Shown: one piece after another, positions 1-6,691 of the stretch | How positions within the stretch are numbered: position 1 is the first letter of the stretch | How the letters are laid out: each line of letters begins with the position of its first letter | From: JAHELQ01 sp965603365 | GTDB taxonomy: Bacteria; Acidobacteriota; Aminicenantia; UBA2199 | Assembly: GCA_965603365.1 (NCBI GenBank) | Contig: CBFDCR010000110.1 | Location: 1 to 12,299 of the forward strand | DNA: 12,299 nt | Direction of reading: 5' to 3' | Program-made: the position numbers and the translations under genes | Notes under the pieces: model-generated | The model's database searches: none | Told to the model about the DNA's origin: nothing | Seen by the model: only the letters and a program-made list of their open reading frames with translations

Positions 1-2
1 TC

Positions 3-236
3 ACGGAAAATCATAAAAAGGAGATATTAACTTTTTTTAAATTCATTCAGTCGGCTCTGTTAAGATTGGAGAACCGGTTTCGCTACACGGTGTCTGAAGG
101 TAAAGCCTACCAGTTGGTCGATAATGCCGAAACGGAAACGTGGGAACTGCGGGAGTATGATTTACTGGGCCGGGATAATGGCTTATCATTGATGGCGATG
201 AACAATAAAGTTTGTATGACGACATTGTGGAAATAG
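3..236 (+). CDS. C-terminal end of an unrecognised protein (5' truncated by window edge)
   Basis: A reading frame is open from the left edge and closes with TAG at 234-236, giving 77 residues that end in MTTLWK. There is no convincing start inside the window: an AAGGAG at 19-24 is not followed by ATG, GTG or TTG at a usable distance, so this is read as the tail of a gene beginning outside. The tail is rich in charged and aromatic residues (for example WELREYD and NRFRYTV) and looks soluble. I do not recognise the family. It converges on the K+ channel gene, with only 39 nt between the two stop codons. Seen: open frame and stop. Inferred: that it is a real gene end rather than a chance ORF. 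Confidence 0.5.
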   Translation, partial: TENHKKEILTFFKFIQSALLRLENRFRYTVSEGKAYQLVDNAETETWELREYDLLGRDNGLSLMAMNNKVCMTTLWK

Positions 237-275
237 GTTTTATTTTTTGGGGTAACTCCAGTTATGCTGCGGGGT

Positions 276-1106
276 TTATAGGCCGTCGAATTCCTGGTAG
301 ATTACCTGGCCGCAGGATTTGCAGTGGGAGGCGTCCCGTTCGTGGTATTTTAAACCACAGCGGGGACAGATGACCATTTTCTTCTCTAGGAATCGGACCC
401 ATTCCTTGATGATTTTTCCCACCTGCCAGGGTATCAGTACGATCCCGGAAAGTACCATTAAAACTGTTACCCATTTTCCACCGGTTGATACCGGGGTAAT
501 ATCGCCGAAACCTACGGTGGTCAGGGCCACTACCGTAAAATAGAAGGCATCGCCAAAGGTCTGGACATCGGGATTTACGGCATGTTCGACAAACCAGAAT
601 AGTCCGGAAGATACAAAAAAGATAATAAAGATGGTGGCCAATAACCGGACCACTTTGAGGACGTATAGGGTGATATTGCCGAAGAAAAAATAGGGATCGG
701 CAGTAAACCGCAGAAAACGAAAGATTCGAATCACCCGGATGATGCGGATAAAACCGATGTCCAGCTGTGAATCGGGGGAGACAAACATGGTGAAAAGGGG
801 CAGGATAGCGGCCAGATCGATGATACTGTAAATATTGAATATGTGTTTGAGTCTTTGCCTGGCACCGTATAATCGGGCCAGGTATTCGATGGTGAAAAAG
901 ACCATGATGACCATTTCGGATGTCCATAAAAACCTCTTAAAAGCAGCACCCACCGGGTAGGTATCCACCACGAAAATCACACATACCAGTACATTCAACA
1001 GGATGATAAACATATCGATCAATTTACCGGGCAGGGTTTTGCAGTCGATCAAATAAAATTGTATAGTTTCCCTCAACGAACCGCTGTTTTTTTTCTGAAG
1101 TGTCAT
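276..1106 (-). CDS. Six-TM voltage-gated potassium channel with C-terminal zinc ribbon
   Basis: 276 residues with the Kv-type plan. S1 is about 29-49, S2 61-80 and S3 91-110. S4 (about 118-134) carries Arg every third position (R121, R124, R127, R130, R133). S5 is about 150-173, the pore loop contains the K+ selectivity filter TTVGFGD (196-202), and S6 is about 211-232. The filter and S4 spacing make a voltage-gated K+ channel in the inner membrane very likely; four subunits would form one pore. The cytoplasmic tail is unusual: C247-x2-C250 and C262-x2-C265 form a compact zinc-ribbon-like module in place of the usual RCK or cyclic-nucleotide domain. The ATG lies 4 nt after the stop of the upstream propeller regulator gene and has no clear Shine-Dalgarno, which suggests one transcript and translational coupling. 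Ligand and physiological role are unknown. Confidence 0.92.
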   Translation of the reverse strand: MTLQKKNSGSLRETIQFYLIDCKTLPGKLIDMFIILLNVLVCVIFVVDTYPVGAAFKRFLWTSEMVIMVFFTIEYLARLYGARQRLKHIFNIYSIIDLAAILPLFTMFVSPDSQLDIGFIRIIRVIRIFRFLRFTADPYFFFGNITLYVLKVVRLLATIFIIFFVSSGLFWFVEHAVNPDVQTFGDAFYFTVVALTTVGFGDITPVSTGGKWVTVLMVLSGIVLIPWQVGKIIKEWVRFLEKKMVICPRCGLKYHERDASHCKSCGQVIYQEFDGL

Positions 1107-1110
1107 GGCT

Positions 1111-3837
1111 TTACTTTTTGTGTTTTTTTTTGAATTCCGAAGGGGTCATCCGGGTATGGTTTTTAAAGACCCGGTTGAAGGCACTCTTGGAATTGTAGCC
1201 CACTTCATGGGCGATTTCCAGGATGGATAACGCCTCGGTGCCGGGATCGGTGAGAATCCTCTGGGCCTCCTTGATGCGGTATTCATTCACCAGTTCATAG
1301 AAGTTCATTTCCAGCCGGTCGTTGATGATATGGGAGAGAGTGCGGGGGCTGAGGAGGAGTCTTGAGGACAACGATTTAATGGAGAGATCGGAATTTTTGT
1401 AGATTTTTTCCTCTTCGATCAAATAGAGGAGCTTGCGGATATACTTTTCCGTCTCATCCCGGGTCAGACAGGAATCCCTCGATTTGGGCTTTACTTTTTG
1501 AATAAATATATTCCTCCTGATATAGCAATATAAAATGAAGATCAGGAGGCCGGACAGTAAAAAAAGCAAAATCTTGAAGACCAGGGTTTGCTGGAATTTC
1601 GGTTTAAAGTGAAGTTCTATCCTGGCACCGGTATCGTTCCATACCCCGTCGCTGTTGCCGGCAATGACCCGGAAACGGTACTCTCCCGGCGGCAGATCGG
1701 TGTAGTGGGCGGTACGATTGTTACTGGGACCTATCCATTGTTTATCGTATCCCTCCATTTTGTATTTGAAAAGGATCTTTTGGGGCACGATAAAACTGAG
1801 GGCGGTGTAGTGGAACTCTACATTGTTCTTTCCCGGTGGGGCTATCACCCTTTGGCCGGCCTGATAGGTCTCTCCGTCGATGATAATTCTTTCGATCTCC
1901 ACCGGCGGCGGGATTTTATTGATTCCCATATTAATGGGGTCCACTACCGACAGGCCGTTGGTGGTGGGGAACCAGAGTTTTCCGTCGCGGCTTCTCCAGC
2001 CGGCCGGTTGATTGGCCCCGTTGCATTCGGGGCTGCGCATTCCGGATTCTTTGCCAAATACAGAGGGCTTGACCTGTGAAATTTGGCCGTTGAAAAAGGC
2101 GGTGACTTCACGGCGGCATAAACGGTAGATACCCCGGTTAGAACTAATCCAGAAATCGTTTTTATAGTCTTCCAGGATCCAGTAAGCCGTATCGTCGGGC
2201 AATCCGTCTTTTTTGTATAATTGGCTGAACTTCCCGTCCTGAAAGCGATTAAATCCCTTTGCCGTACCGATCCAGAAGGTGCCCTCTTTGTCTTCGTGGA
2301 TGCAGGAGACGATGTTGTTGGATAATCCCCGCCGGTCGTCGAAAACCTCGATGGTGCCGTCTTTCAGGCGGCATAGGCCGGCGCCGAAGGTTCCGGCCCA
2401 GAGGTCTCCCCCGGAATCTTTCAGCAGGGTGTTGACCCGGAACTTTACGTCGGCAATGAGAGTAAATTTACCGTTTTGGAATCGATGAATGCCGCCGTCG
2501 ATCGTTCCCACCCAGATCCAGCCGTCGGGATCGGCATAAATGGCCCGGGTAGAATTGTCAGACAACCCGTGGCGGGTGTCGAAGACCTCGCATTTTCCGC
2601 CTCTAAACCGGTTCACCCCGTTCCCCAGTGTACCGAACCATAGGCTGCCGGCTCCATCTTCGGCCATGCAGACCACCGAATCGGAGGACAAACCATCCCG
2701 GCTGGTCAACGTATGAAATCGGTTATTCTGGAAATAGTTGACTCCGTATCCTTTGGAGCCGGTCCACAATCGGTCTTCACTGTCCTGAAAGGCGCCGTAC
2801 ACATTATTGTGGGAGAGACCGTTTTTGGTGGTATAAGTAATGATTTTCGTCTCCCTGAGGCTGTTCAGCCCGCAGCCGCCGGTACCCACCCACAAGGTGC
2901 CCTCCCGGTCTTGAAAGAAACACAAGATGATATCGCTGGCAAATTCATCCTGGTTGGGGAATACCGAGATGCCACCGCCGTCGGCCGCTAAGATGTTGAT
3001 GCCGCCTCCATAGGTACCGATCCACAGATTTCCGAAACGATCCTCGAACAGGCACCTGATATCATTATTGAAAAGACCGTTTTTTCTGGTAAAGGTGATT
3101 CGATTGTTTCCCCAATAGCGGACCAATCCGTTTCCCATGGTGCCGATCCATACGGTCCCTTTTCGGTCTTCAAATATGGTGGCAATTTTTGTACCCGCCA
3201 GGCCGATGTATTCGGATTCGAAATCCTCACCTCGCTTTTTCACCCAGGCCAGACCTCCGCCGTTGGTGCCCACCCATATCCGGCCGCATCGGTCCTCCAG
3301 CAGGCAATTCACAACCCTGGTGGACAGCTCTTCCGGCAGCGAAACCGTGGATATTTTCCCTCCTGTTAGACGGTTGAGACCGGTCCTGGAGCCGATCCAG
3401 ATCGAATCATCCACCGATTCCATGATGGTCCAGACTTCGTTGCTCAAGAGTCCGTCGTGTTTGGTAATGGCATCAAAAGCGCGGTTTTTATAGCGAATCA
3501 CCCCGGCTCCCCAGGACGCTATCCAGAGCGTCCCCTGATGGTCTACCAGTAAGGAAGTAATCAGGTTACTGGAGAAGAGGGGGGTATTTTCATGGTTAAA
3601 TATTTCAAATCTGACCCCATCGAATCGGGCCAGGCCGGCCTCTGTGCCCACCCAGAGGTAGCCGTCCTGTGTCTGGGTGATGGCCATCACCGTGTTCATG
3701 GGCAGCCCGTTCTCCACCGTCCACATGTTGTGCTGGAGAAAATCGATCGACCTCGTGGGCTGATGGGAGAAAATTGGATAGACCTGGAGAAAAAAAATAG
3801 TCGTACAAAGCGTCGTTATTACGATATGTCTCTTCAT
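1111..3837 (-). CDS. Membrane-spanning sensor-regulator: two-component-regulator propellers, Y_Y_Y domain, one TM helix, AraC-type DNA-binding domain
   Basis: 908 residues. A signal sequence (about 1-25) is followed by 14 propeller repeats, each built round a (L/I/V/F)W(I/V/F)G(T/S)..G(G/N)G core, with the core Trp near residues 62, 105, 147, 188, 230, 272, 316, 358, 400, 442, 480, 522, 563 and 622. That fits two seven-bladed propellers. A Y_Y_Y domain (about 645-745) has the typical YKMEGYDKQW and LPPGEYRF elements. One TM helix (about 755-774) is followed by Arg-Arg, placing the C-terminus in the cytoplasm. The last ~110 residues are AraC/XylS-type, with two helix-turn-helices near 818-840 and 872-892. 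Bacteroides hybrid two-component systems share the periplasmic and AraC parts, but have HisKA, HATPase and receiver domains between them; here none is present. It is the first gene of an operon with the K+ channel and is divergent from lutC. The ligand is not deducible. Confidence 0.93.
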   Translation of the reverse strand: MKRHIVITTLCTTIFFLQVYPIFSHQPTRSIDFLQHNMWTVENGLPMNTVMAITQTQDGYLWVGTEAGLARFDGVRFEIFNHENTPLFSSNLITSLLVDHQGTLWIASWGAGVIRYKNRAFDAITKHDGLLSNEVWTIMESVDDSIWIGSRTGLNRLTGGKISTVSLPEELSTRVVNCLLEDRCGRIWVGTNGGGLAWVKKRGEDFESEYIGLAGTKIATIFEDRKGTVWIGTMGNGLVRYWGNNRITFTRKNGLFNNDIRCLFEDRFGNLWIGTYGGGINILAADGGGISVFPNQDEFASDIILCFFQDREGTLWVGTGGCGLNSLRETKIITYTTKNGLSHNNVYGAFQDSEDRLWTGSKGYGVNYFQNNRFHTLTSRDGLSSDSVVCMAEDGAGSLWFGTLGNGVNRFRGGKCEVFDTRHGLSDNSTRAIYADPDGWIWVGTIDGGIHRFQNGKFTLIADVKFRVNTLLKDSGGDLWAGTFGAGLCRLKDGTIEVFDDRRGLSNNIVSCIHEDKEGTFWIGTAKGFNRFQDGKFSQLYKKDGLPDDTAYWILEDYKNDFWISSNRGIYRLCRREVTAFFNGQISQVKPSVFGKESGMRSPECNGANQPAGWRSRDGKLWFPTTNGLSVVDPINMGINKIPPPVEIERIIIDGETYQAGQRVIAPPGKNNVEFHYTALSFIVPQKILFKYKMEGYDKQWIGPSNNRTAHYTDLPPGEYRFRVIAGNSDGVWNDTGARIELHFKPKFQQTLVFKILLFLLSGLLIFILYCYIRRNIFIQKVKPKSRDSCLTRDETEKYIRKLLYLIEEEKIYKNSDLSIKSLSSRLLLSPRTLSHIINDRLEMNFYELVNEYRIKEAQRILTDPGTEALSILEIAHEVGYNSKSAFNRVFKNHTRMTPSEFKKKHKK

Positions 3838-3846
3838 ATCGTTTCT

Positions 3847-3876
3847 ATTTTACCAGATTTTATGGGCCGGAGGCAA
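3847..3876 (-). promoter_or_regulatory. Predicted sigma-70 promoter of the propeller regulator / K+ channel operon
   Basis: Read on the minus strand, TTGCCT (3876-3871) is followed after 18 nt by TAAAAT (3852-3847). The ATG at 3837 begins 9 nt after the -10 box, and no Shine-Dalgarno sequence lies between them, so the transcript would have almost no leader. The -10 match is good and the -35 match moderate. Confidence 0.45.
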
Positions 3877-3905
3877 TGAAATGATGTCAGAAAGATTTTT
3901 TGTTT

Positions 3906-3935
3906 TTGACTTTTGCCGTCGATATTGGGTACAAT
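3906..3935 (+). promoter_or_regulatory. Predicted sigma-70 promoter of lutC-lutBA
   Basis: TTGACT (3906-3911), 18 nt, then TACAAT (3930-3935): five of six matches to consensus in each box. The ATG at 3943 starts 7 nt after the -10 box, where transcription would normally begin, so the mRNA is predicted to be leaderless. The promoter shares the 105-bp divergent region with the regulator gene, so an operator for that AraC-type regulator could lie here. I could not identify a clear operator repeat. Confidence 0.65.
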
Positions 3936-3942
3936 GAAGCCT

Positions 3943-4515
3943 ATGAATGAGGACCTCTATTTCCAGTTTAAAAGCAGAGCCGAAGAGTTGACGGTAAAAG
4001 TCCGGCGGGCCAAAACGGCAGAACAGGCAGTGGGGCTGGCGCTGGAGGAGATGGGGCAGCAGGGAAGTAAAAGGGCGGCGGCAGCACCGCTGCACTGTCT
4101 CAATATGAAGGAATTGGCAGCCAGATCCCGGTCTCGGGGCATCGATATCTGTTTAACGTTGGACCGGTCCGGCATCGAGCAGGCGGACCTGGGGATCTCG
4201 GAGTTTAGCCTGGGGATTGCCGGGCTGGGGAGTATTGTCCAGGATGCCTCCGGTCTCCATACCCGGCTGGTCTCCATGCTGCCGCCGCGGCACTTAGCCC
4301 TCCTGCCTACCGGCTGCCTGGTGGAGACCTTTGCCGATGCCCTGGCAGTGATCGAGAGGAACTATGGGGTGACGATGCCGCCCTTCTTGAGTTTCATCAC
4401 CGGCCCCAGCAAGACGGCAGATATCGAGAGACAGTTGACCATCGGGGTGCATGGGCCGGAACGGTTAATCGTTTTATGTGTGGATCAGGCAGGGGGCTGG
4501 TTGTCATGCCGGTAA
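3943..4515 (+). CDS. lutC: LutC-type LUD-domain protein (lactate utilization protein C)
   Basis: 190 residues from ATG 3943. The C-terminal half has LutC family hallmarks: RLVSMLPPRHLALLP (about 108-122), FITGPSKTADIE (151-162) and GVHGP (168-172). LutC is the LUD-domain subunit of the LutABC system, which oxidises L-lactate to pyruvate in the cytoplasm; its own catalytic role is poorly defined. It is somewhat shorter than the B. subtilis and E. coli homologues, mainly at the N-terminus. The frame stays open upstream to a TTG at 3913 and an ATG at 3934, but the predicted -10 box (3930-3935) overlaps that upstream segment and no ribosome binding site is visible, so I chose 3943 as a leaderless start. 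The stop overlaps the start of the following lutBA gene by 10 nt, indicating a tightly coupled operon. Confidence 0.88.
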   Translation: MNEDLYFQFKSRAEELTVKVRRAKTAEQAVGLALEEMGQQGSKRAAAAPLHCLNMKELAARSRSRGIDICLTLDRSGIEQADLGISEFSLGIAGLGSIVQDASGLHTRLVSMLPPRHLALLPTGCLVETFADALAVIERNYGVTMPPFLSFITGPSKTADIERQLTIGVHGPERLIVLCVDQAGGWLSCR

Positions 4516-6638
4516 ACAAAAAATTCCGAAAAAAGGTGCAAGAGGCCCTGGGAAATAGCCAACTGAGAACTGCGCTGACCAATTTTTCGGCCGCCTATCC
4601 CGCGGCCCGGGAGAGTGCCTACGAGGGCATCGACTTCGACTCCCTTCGGCAGGAGATCGAAACCATTAAAGGCCGTGCCGTCGAAGACATCGGCCGCCTC
4701 AGCCGGGATTTTGAAGAGAAGATTGTACAGCGGGGCGGCCGGTTCTACCGGGCCGAAGATGGCCGGGAAGTGGTGCGGATTGTGCGCCAAATCGCCCGGC
4801 GGCGGCAGGCAAAGTTGTGTGTGAAGTCCAAGTCTATGGCCAGCGAGGAGATCCACTTAAATGAAAACTTGAAAGATATACTGGAGGTGGTGGAGACCGA
4901 CTTAGGGGAGTGGTTGATCCAGCAAATCGACGAGCAGCCTTCCCACATGGTGATGCCGGCCATTCATTTGACCAGAGAGAAGTGTGCCCAGATTTTTGCT
5001 AACAAAGTGGGCCGGGATGTACCCGCCGATATCCCCTCCATGGTCAAGCTGGCCCGGAAGATCTTACGGAACCGTTTTCTCAACGCCGATATCGGCATCA
5101 GCGGCTGCAACATCGCCGCCGCCGATACCGGCACCATGGTGATTTTAACCAACGAGGGCAACGGCCGGTTGACCGCCACTCTGCCGCCGGTGCATATCGT
5201 GCTGTTGGGCTACGAGAAATTGGTGCCCCGGTTCAGGGATATCGGGCCGCTTGTGACCGCGGTTCCCCGCAGCGCCACTGCCCAGCCGATTACCAGCTAT
5301 GTCACCATGATCTCGGCCCCAACCGAAGCCTTTGCCGGGCCCGGCAGCGACGAAATAGTAACCAAAGAACTGCACGTCATCCTGCTGGATAACGGCCGGT
5401 TGGAGTTGTTGAAGCACCCGGTCTTTGGCAAGATCGGTCAATGCATCCGCTGCGCCTCCTGCCTGAATGTCTGCCCGGTATACGAGACGGTGGGGGGGCA
5501 CGTGTACGGCCGTATATATGCCGGCGGCATCGGCGCGCTGCTGACCGCGTTTTTAGACTCTCCCCAGGAAGCGGAACAGATCCAGGAGATGTGCCTGGGC
5601 TGCCGTCGCTGCCGGGAGGTTTGTCCCACCAACATCGATATTCCCGATCTGATATTGAAGCTTCGCGGCGGGCTTCGGCAAAAAATTCCCCCACCCCTGT
5701 GGCAGCGACTGGCTTTGGGCAAGGTTCTGCCATCCCGCAAGGGACTCGATTTATCCTTAAGAGCCGCCGCTGTGGTGACCCGCCGCTTGCCTTCGGTTTT
5801 GAAACAGCGATTCAGCGCCCGGTATATGCCGGTGCTGGCCAGACAAACCTTTAAGGAGATTTTTCCCTTCATTTCCCAGGAGGTACACCGGGAAAAGGCC
5901 AGGGTGGCCCTGTTTACCGGCTGCCTGGTCAATCACGTTTACCCACAGATCGGTGAGGCCATGGTCTCCCTGCTAAACCGGCTGGGCTGCCAGGTGCTGC
6001 TGCCGGACCAGACCTGCTGCGGCGCCCCGGCCCTTTATACGGGATTGGCAGAGAGTGCCCGCAAACTGGCCAGGGATAACCTGGACCAACTGTCTAAAGA
6101 GAAGGTGGACTACATTGTCACCGCCTGTCCCACCGGCACCGCCATGATCAAGCGGCACTGGGCCCATATGCTGGCAGACGACCTCGCCGCCGTCTCAGAC
6201 CTGGAGAAATTGGCGGCCAAAACCTTTGATTTTATTAAATTGTTTCATAAGCTGAACCAAAAAGACCCTGTTGACTTCAACCCGAAGCCTTCCGGCGGAA
6301 AGGTAAGGGTCACCTACCACTACTCCTGTCACCTGAAGCGCAGCTCCGGCATCGAGACCGAACCGAAGGAGCTGCTGTCCGCGCTGCCGGGGGTGGCGTG
6401 GCTGGATATGGAGGAGGCAGACCGCTGCTGCGGCTTTGCCGGAACCTACAACCTGAAGCTGCCGGAGATATCCCGGGAATTAATGAAGCGGAAGATCGAG
6501 AATATCGAGCAGAGCGGCGCCGACATCGTGGCCGTGGACTGCCCCGGCTGCCTGCTGGCCCTCCGCCACGGCCTGAAACAGGCCCACTCGGATATCGAAG
6601 CCCTGCCCTCCGCCCTGCTGTTGGCGAGATACGAATAA
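4506..6638 (+). CDS. lutB: Fused LutB-LutA iron-sulfur protein of L-lactate oxidation
   Basis: 710 residues from ATG 4506; an in-frame ATG at 4476 lies deeper in lutC and lacks a ribosome binding site, whereas 4506 follows an AGGGGG stretch. The N-terminal part is the LutB/LldF LUD domain (about 60-305), including ADTGTMVILTNEGNGRL. Two 4Fe-4S clusters follow: C313, C316, C319, C323 and C363, C366, C369, C373. Residues about 465-700 are the LutA/LldE part with two CCG (cysteine-rich) domains: C473, C504-C505, C541, then C608, C641-C642, C679 and C682. In B. subtilis LutA and LutB are separate proteins; here they form one chain, so electrons from lactate could pass along clusters held in a fixed ratio. 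The first CCG domain ends in CPTG where the second ends in CPGC, so one possible ligand position is Thr or Gly. The product would be cytoplasmic or peripheral to the membrane. Confidence 0.9.
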   Translation: MPVNKKFRKKVQEALGNSQLRTALTNFSAAYPAARESAYEGIDFDSLRQEIETIKGRAVEDIGRLSRDFEEKIVQRGGRFYRAEDGREVVRIVRQIARRRQAKLCVKSKSMASEEIHLNENLKDILEVVETDLGEWLIQQIDEQPSHMVMPAIHLTREKCAQIFANKVGRDVPADIPSMVKLARKILRNRFLNADIGISGCNIAAADTGTMVILTNEGNGRLTATLPPVHIVLLGYEKLVPRFRDIGPLVTAVPRSATAQPITSYVTMISAPTEAFAGPGSDEIVTKELHVILLDNGRLELLKHPVFGKIGQCIRCASCLNVCPVYETVGGHVYGRIYAGGIGALLTAFLDSPQEAEQIQEMCLGCRRCREVCPTNIDIPDLILKLRGGLRQKIPPPLWQRLALGKVLPSRKGLDLSLRAAAVVTRRLPSVLKQRFSARYMPVLARQTFKEIFPFISQEVHREKARVALFTGCLVNHVYPQIGEAMVSLLNRLGCQVLLPDQTCCGAPALYTGLAESARKLARDNLDQLSKEKVDYIVTACPTGTAMIKRHWAHMLADDLAAVSDLEKLAAKTFDFIKLFHKLNQKDPVDFNPKPSGGKVRVTYHYSCHLKRSSGIETEPKELLSALPGVAWLDMEEADRCCGFAGTYNLKLPEISRELMKRKIENIEQSGADIVAVDCPGCLLALRHGLKQAHSDIEALPSALLLARYE

Positions 6639-6680
6639 TACGAATGAGATGAAGATCCAAATAAAAACTTTTTTTACTTC

Positions 6681-6686
6681 AGGAGG
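6681..6686 (+). promoter_or_regulatory. Shine-Dalgarno site of the exported HExxH protein gene
   Basis: AGGAGG ends 5 nt before the ATG at 6692. It fixes that start and shows that this gene, unlike lutC just upstream in the same direction, is translated in the usual leadered way. I see no hairpin terminator in the 53 nt after lutBA, so readthrough from the lut operon is possible. Confidence 0.8.
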
Positions 6687-6691
6687 CGAAT

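Noticed and set aside
252..266. Short palindrome TAACTCCAGTTA between the partial gene and the K+ channel stop, as a terminator
   Set aside because: Stem of only five pairs with a two-base loop; the T-tract lies before rather than after it on the + strand.
1588..2079. Plus-strand ORFs inside the propeller gene (also near 2279, 2713, 3137, 3592)
   Set aside because: All are antisense to a well-defined repeat protein and have off-frame composition and no start signals.
3913..3942. TTG (3913) or ATG (3934) as the lutC start
   Set aside because: The predicted -10 box lies at 3930-3935, so these codons would lie upstream of the transcription start; neither has a Shine-Dalgarno.
4476..4505. Upstream ATG adding ten residues to LutBA
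   Set aside because: No ribosome binding site, 40-nt overlap with lutC, and the added residues look like lutC read in another frame; 4506 gives the typical short overlap.
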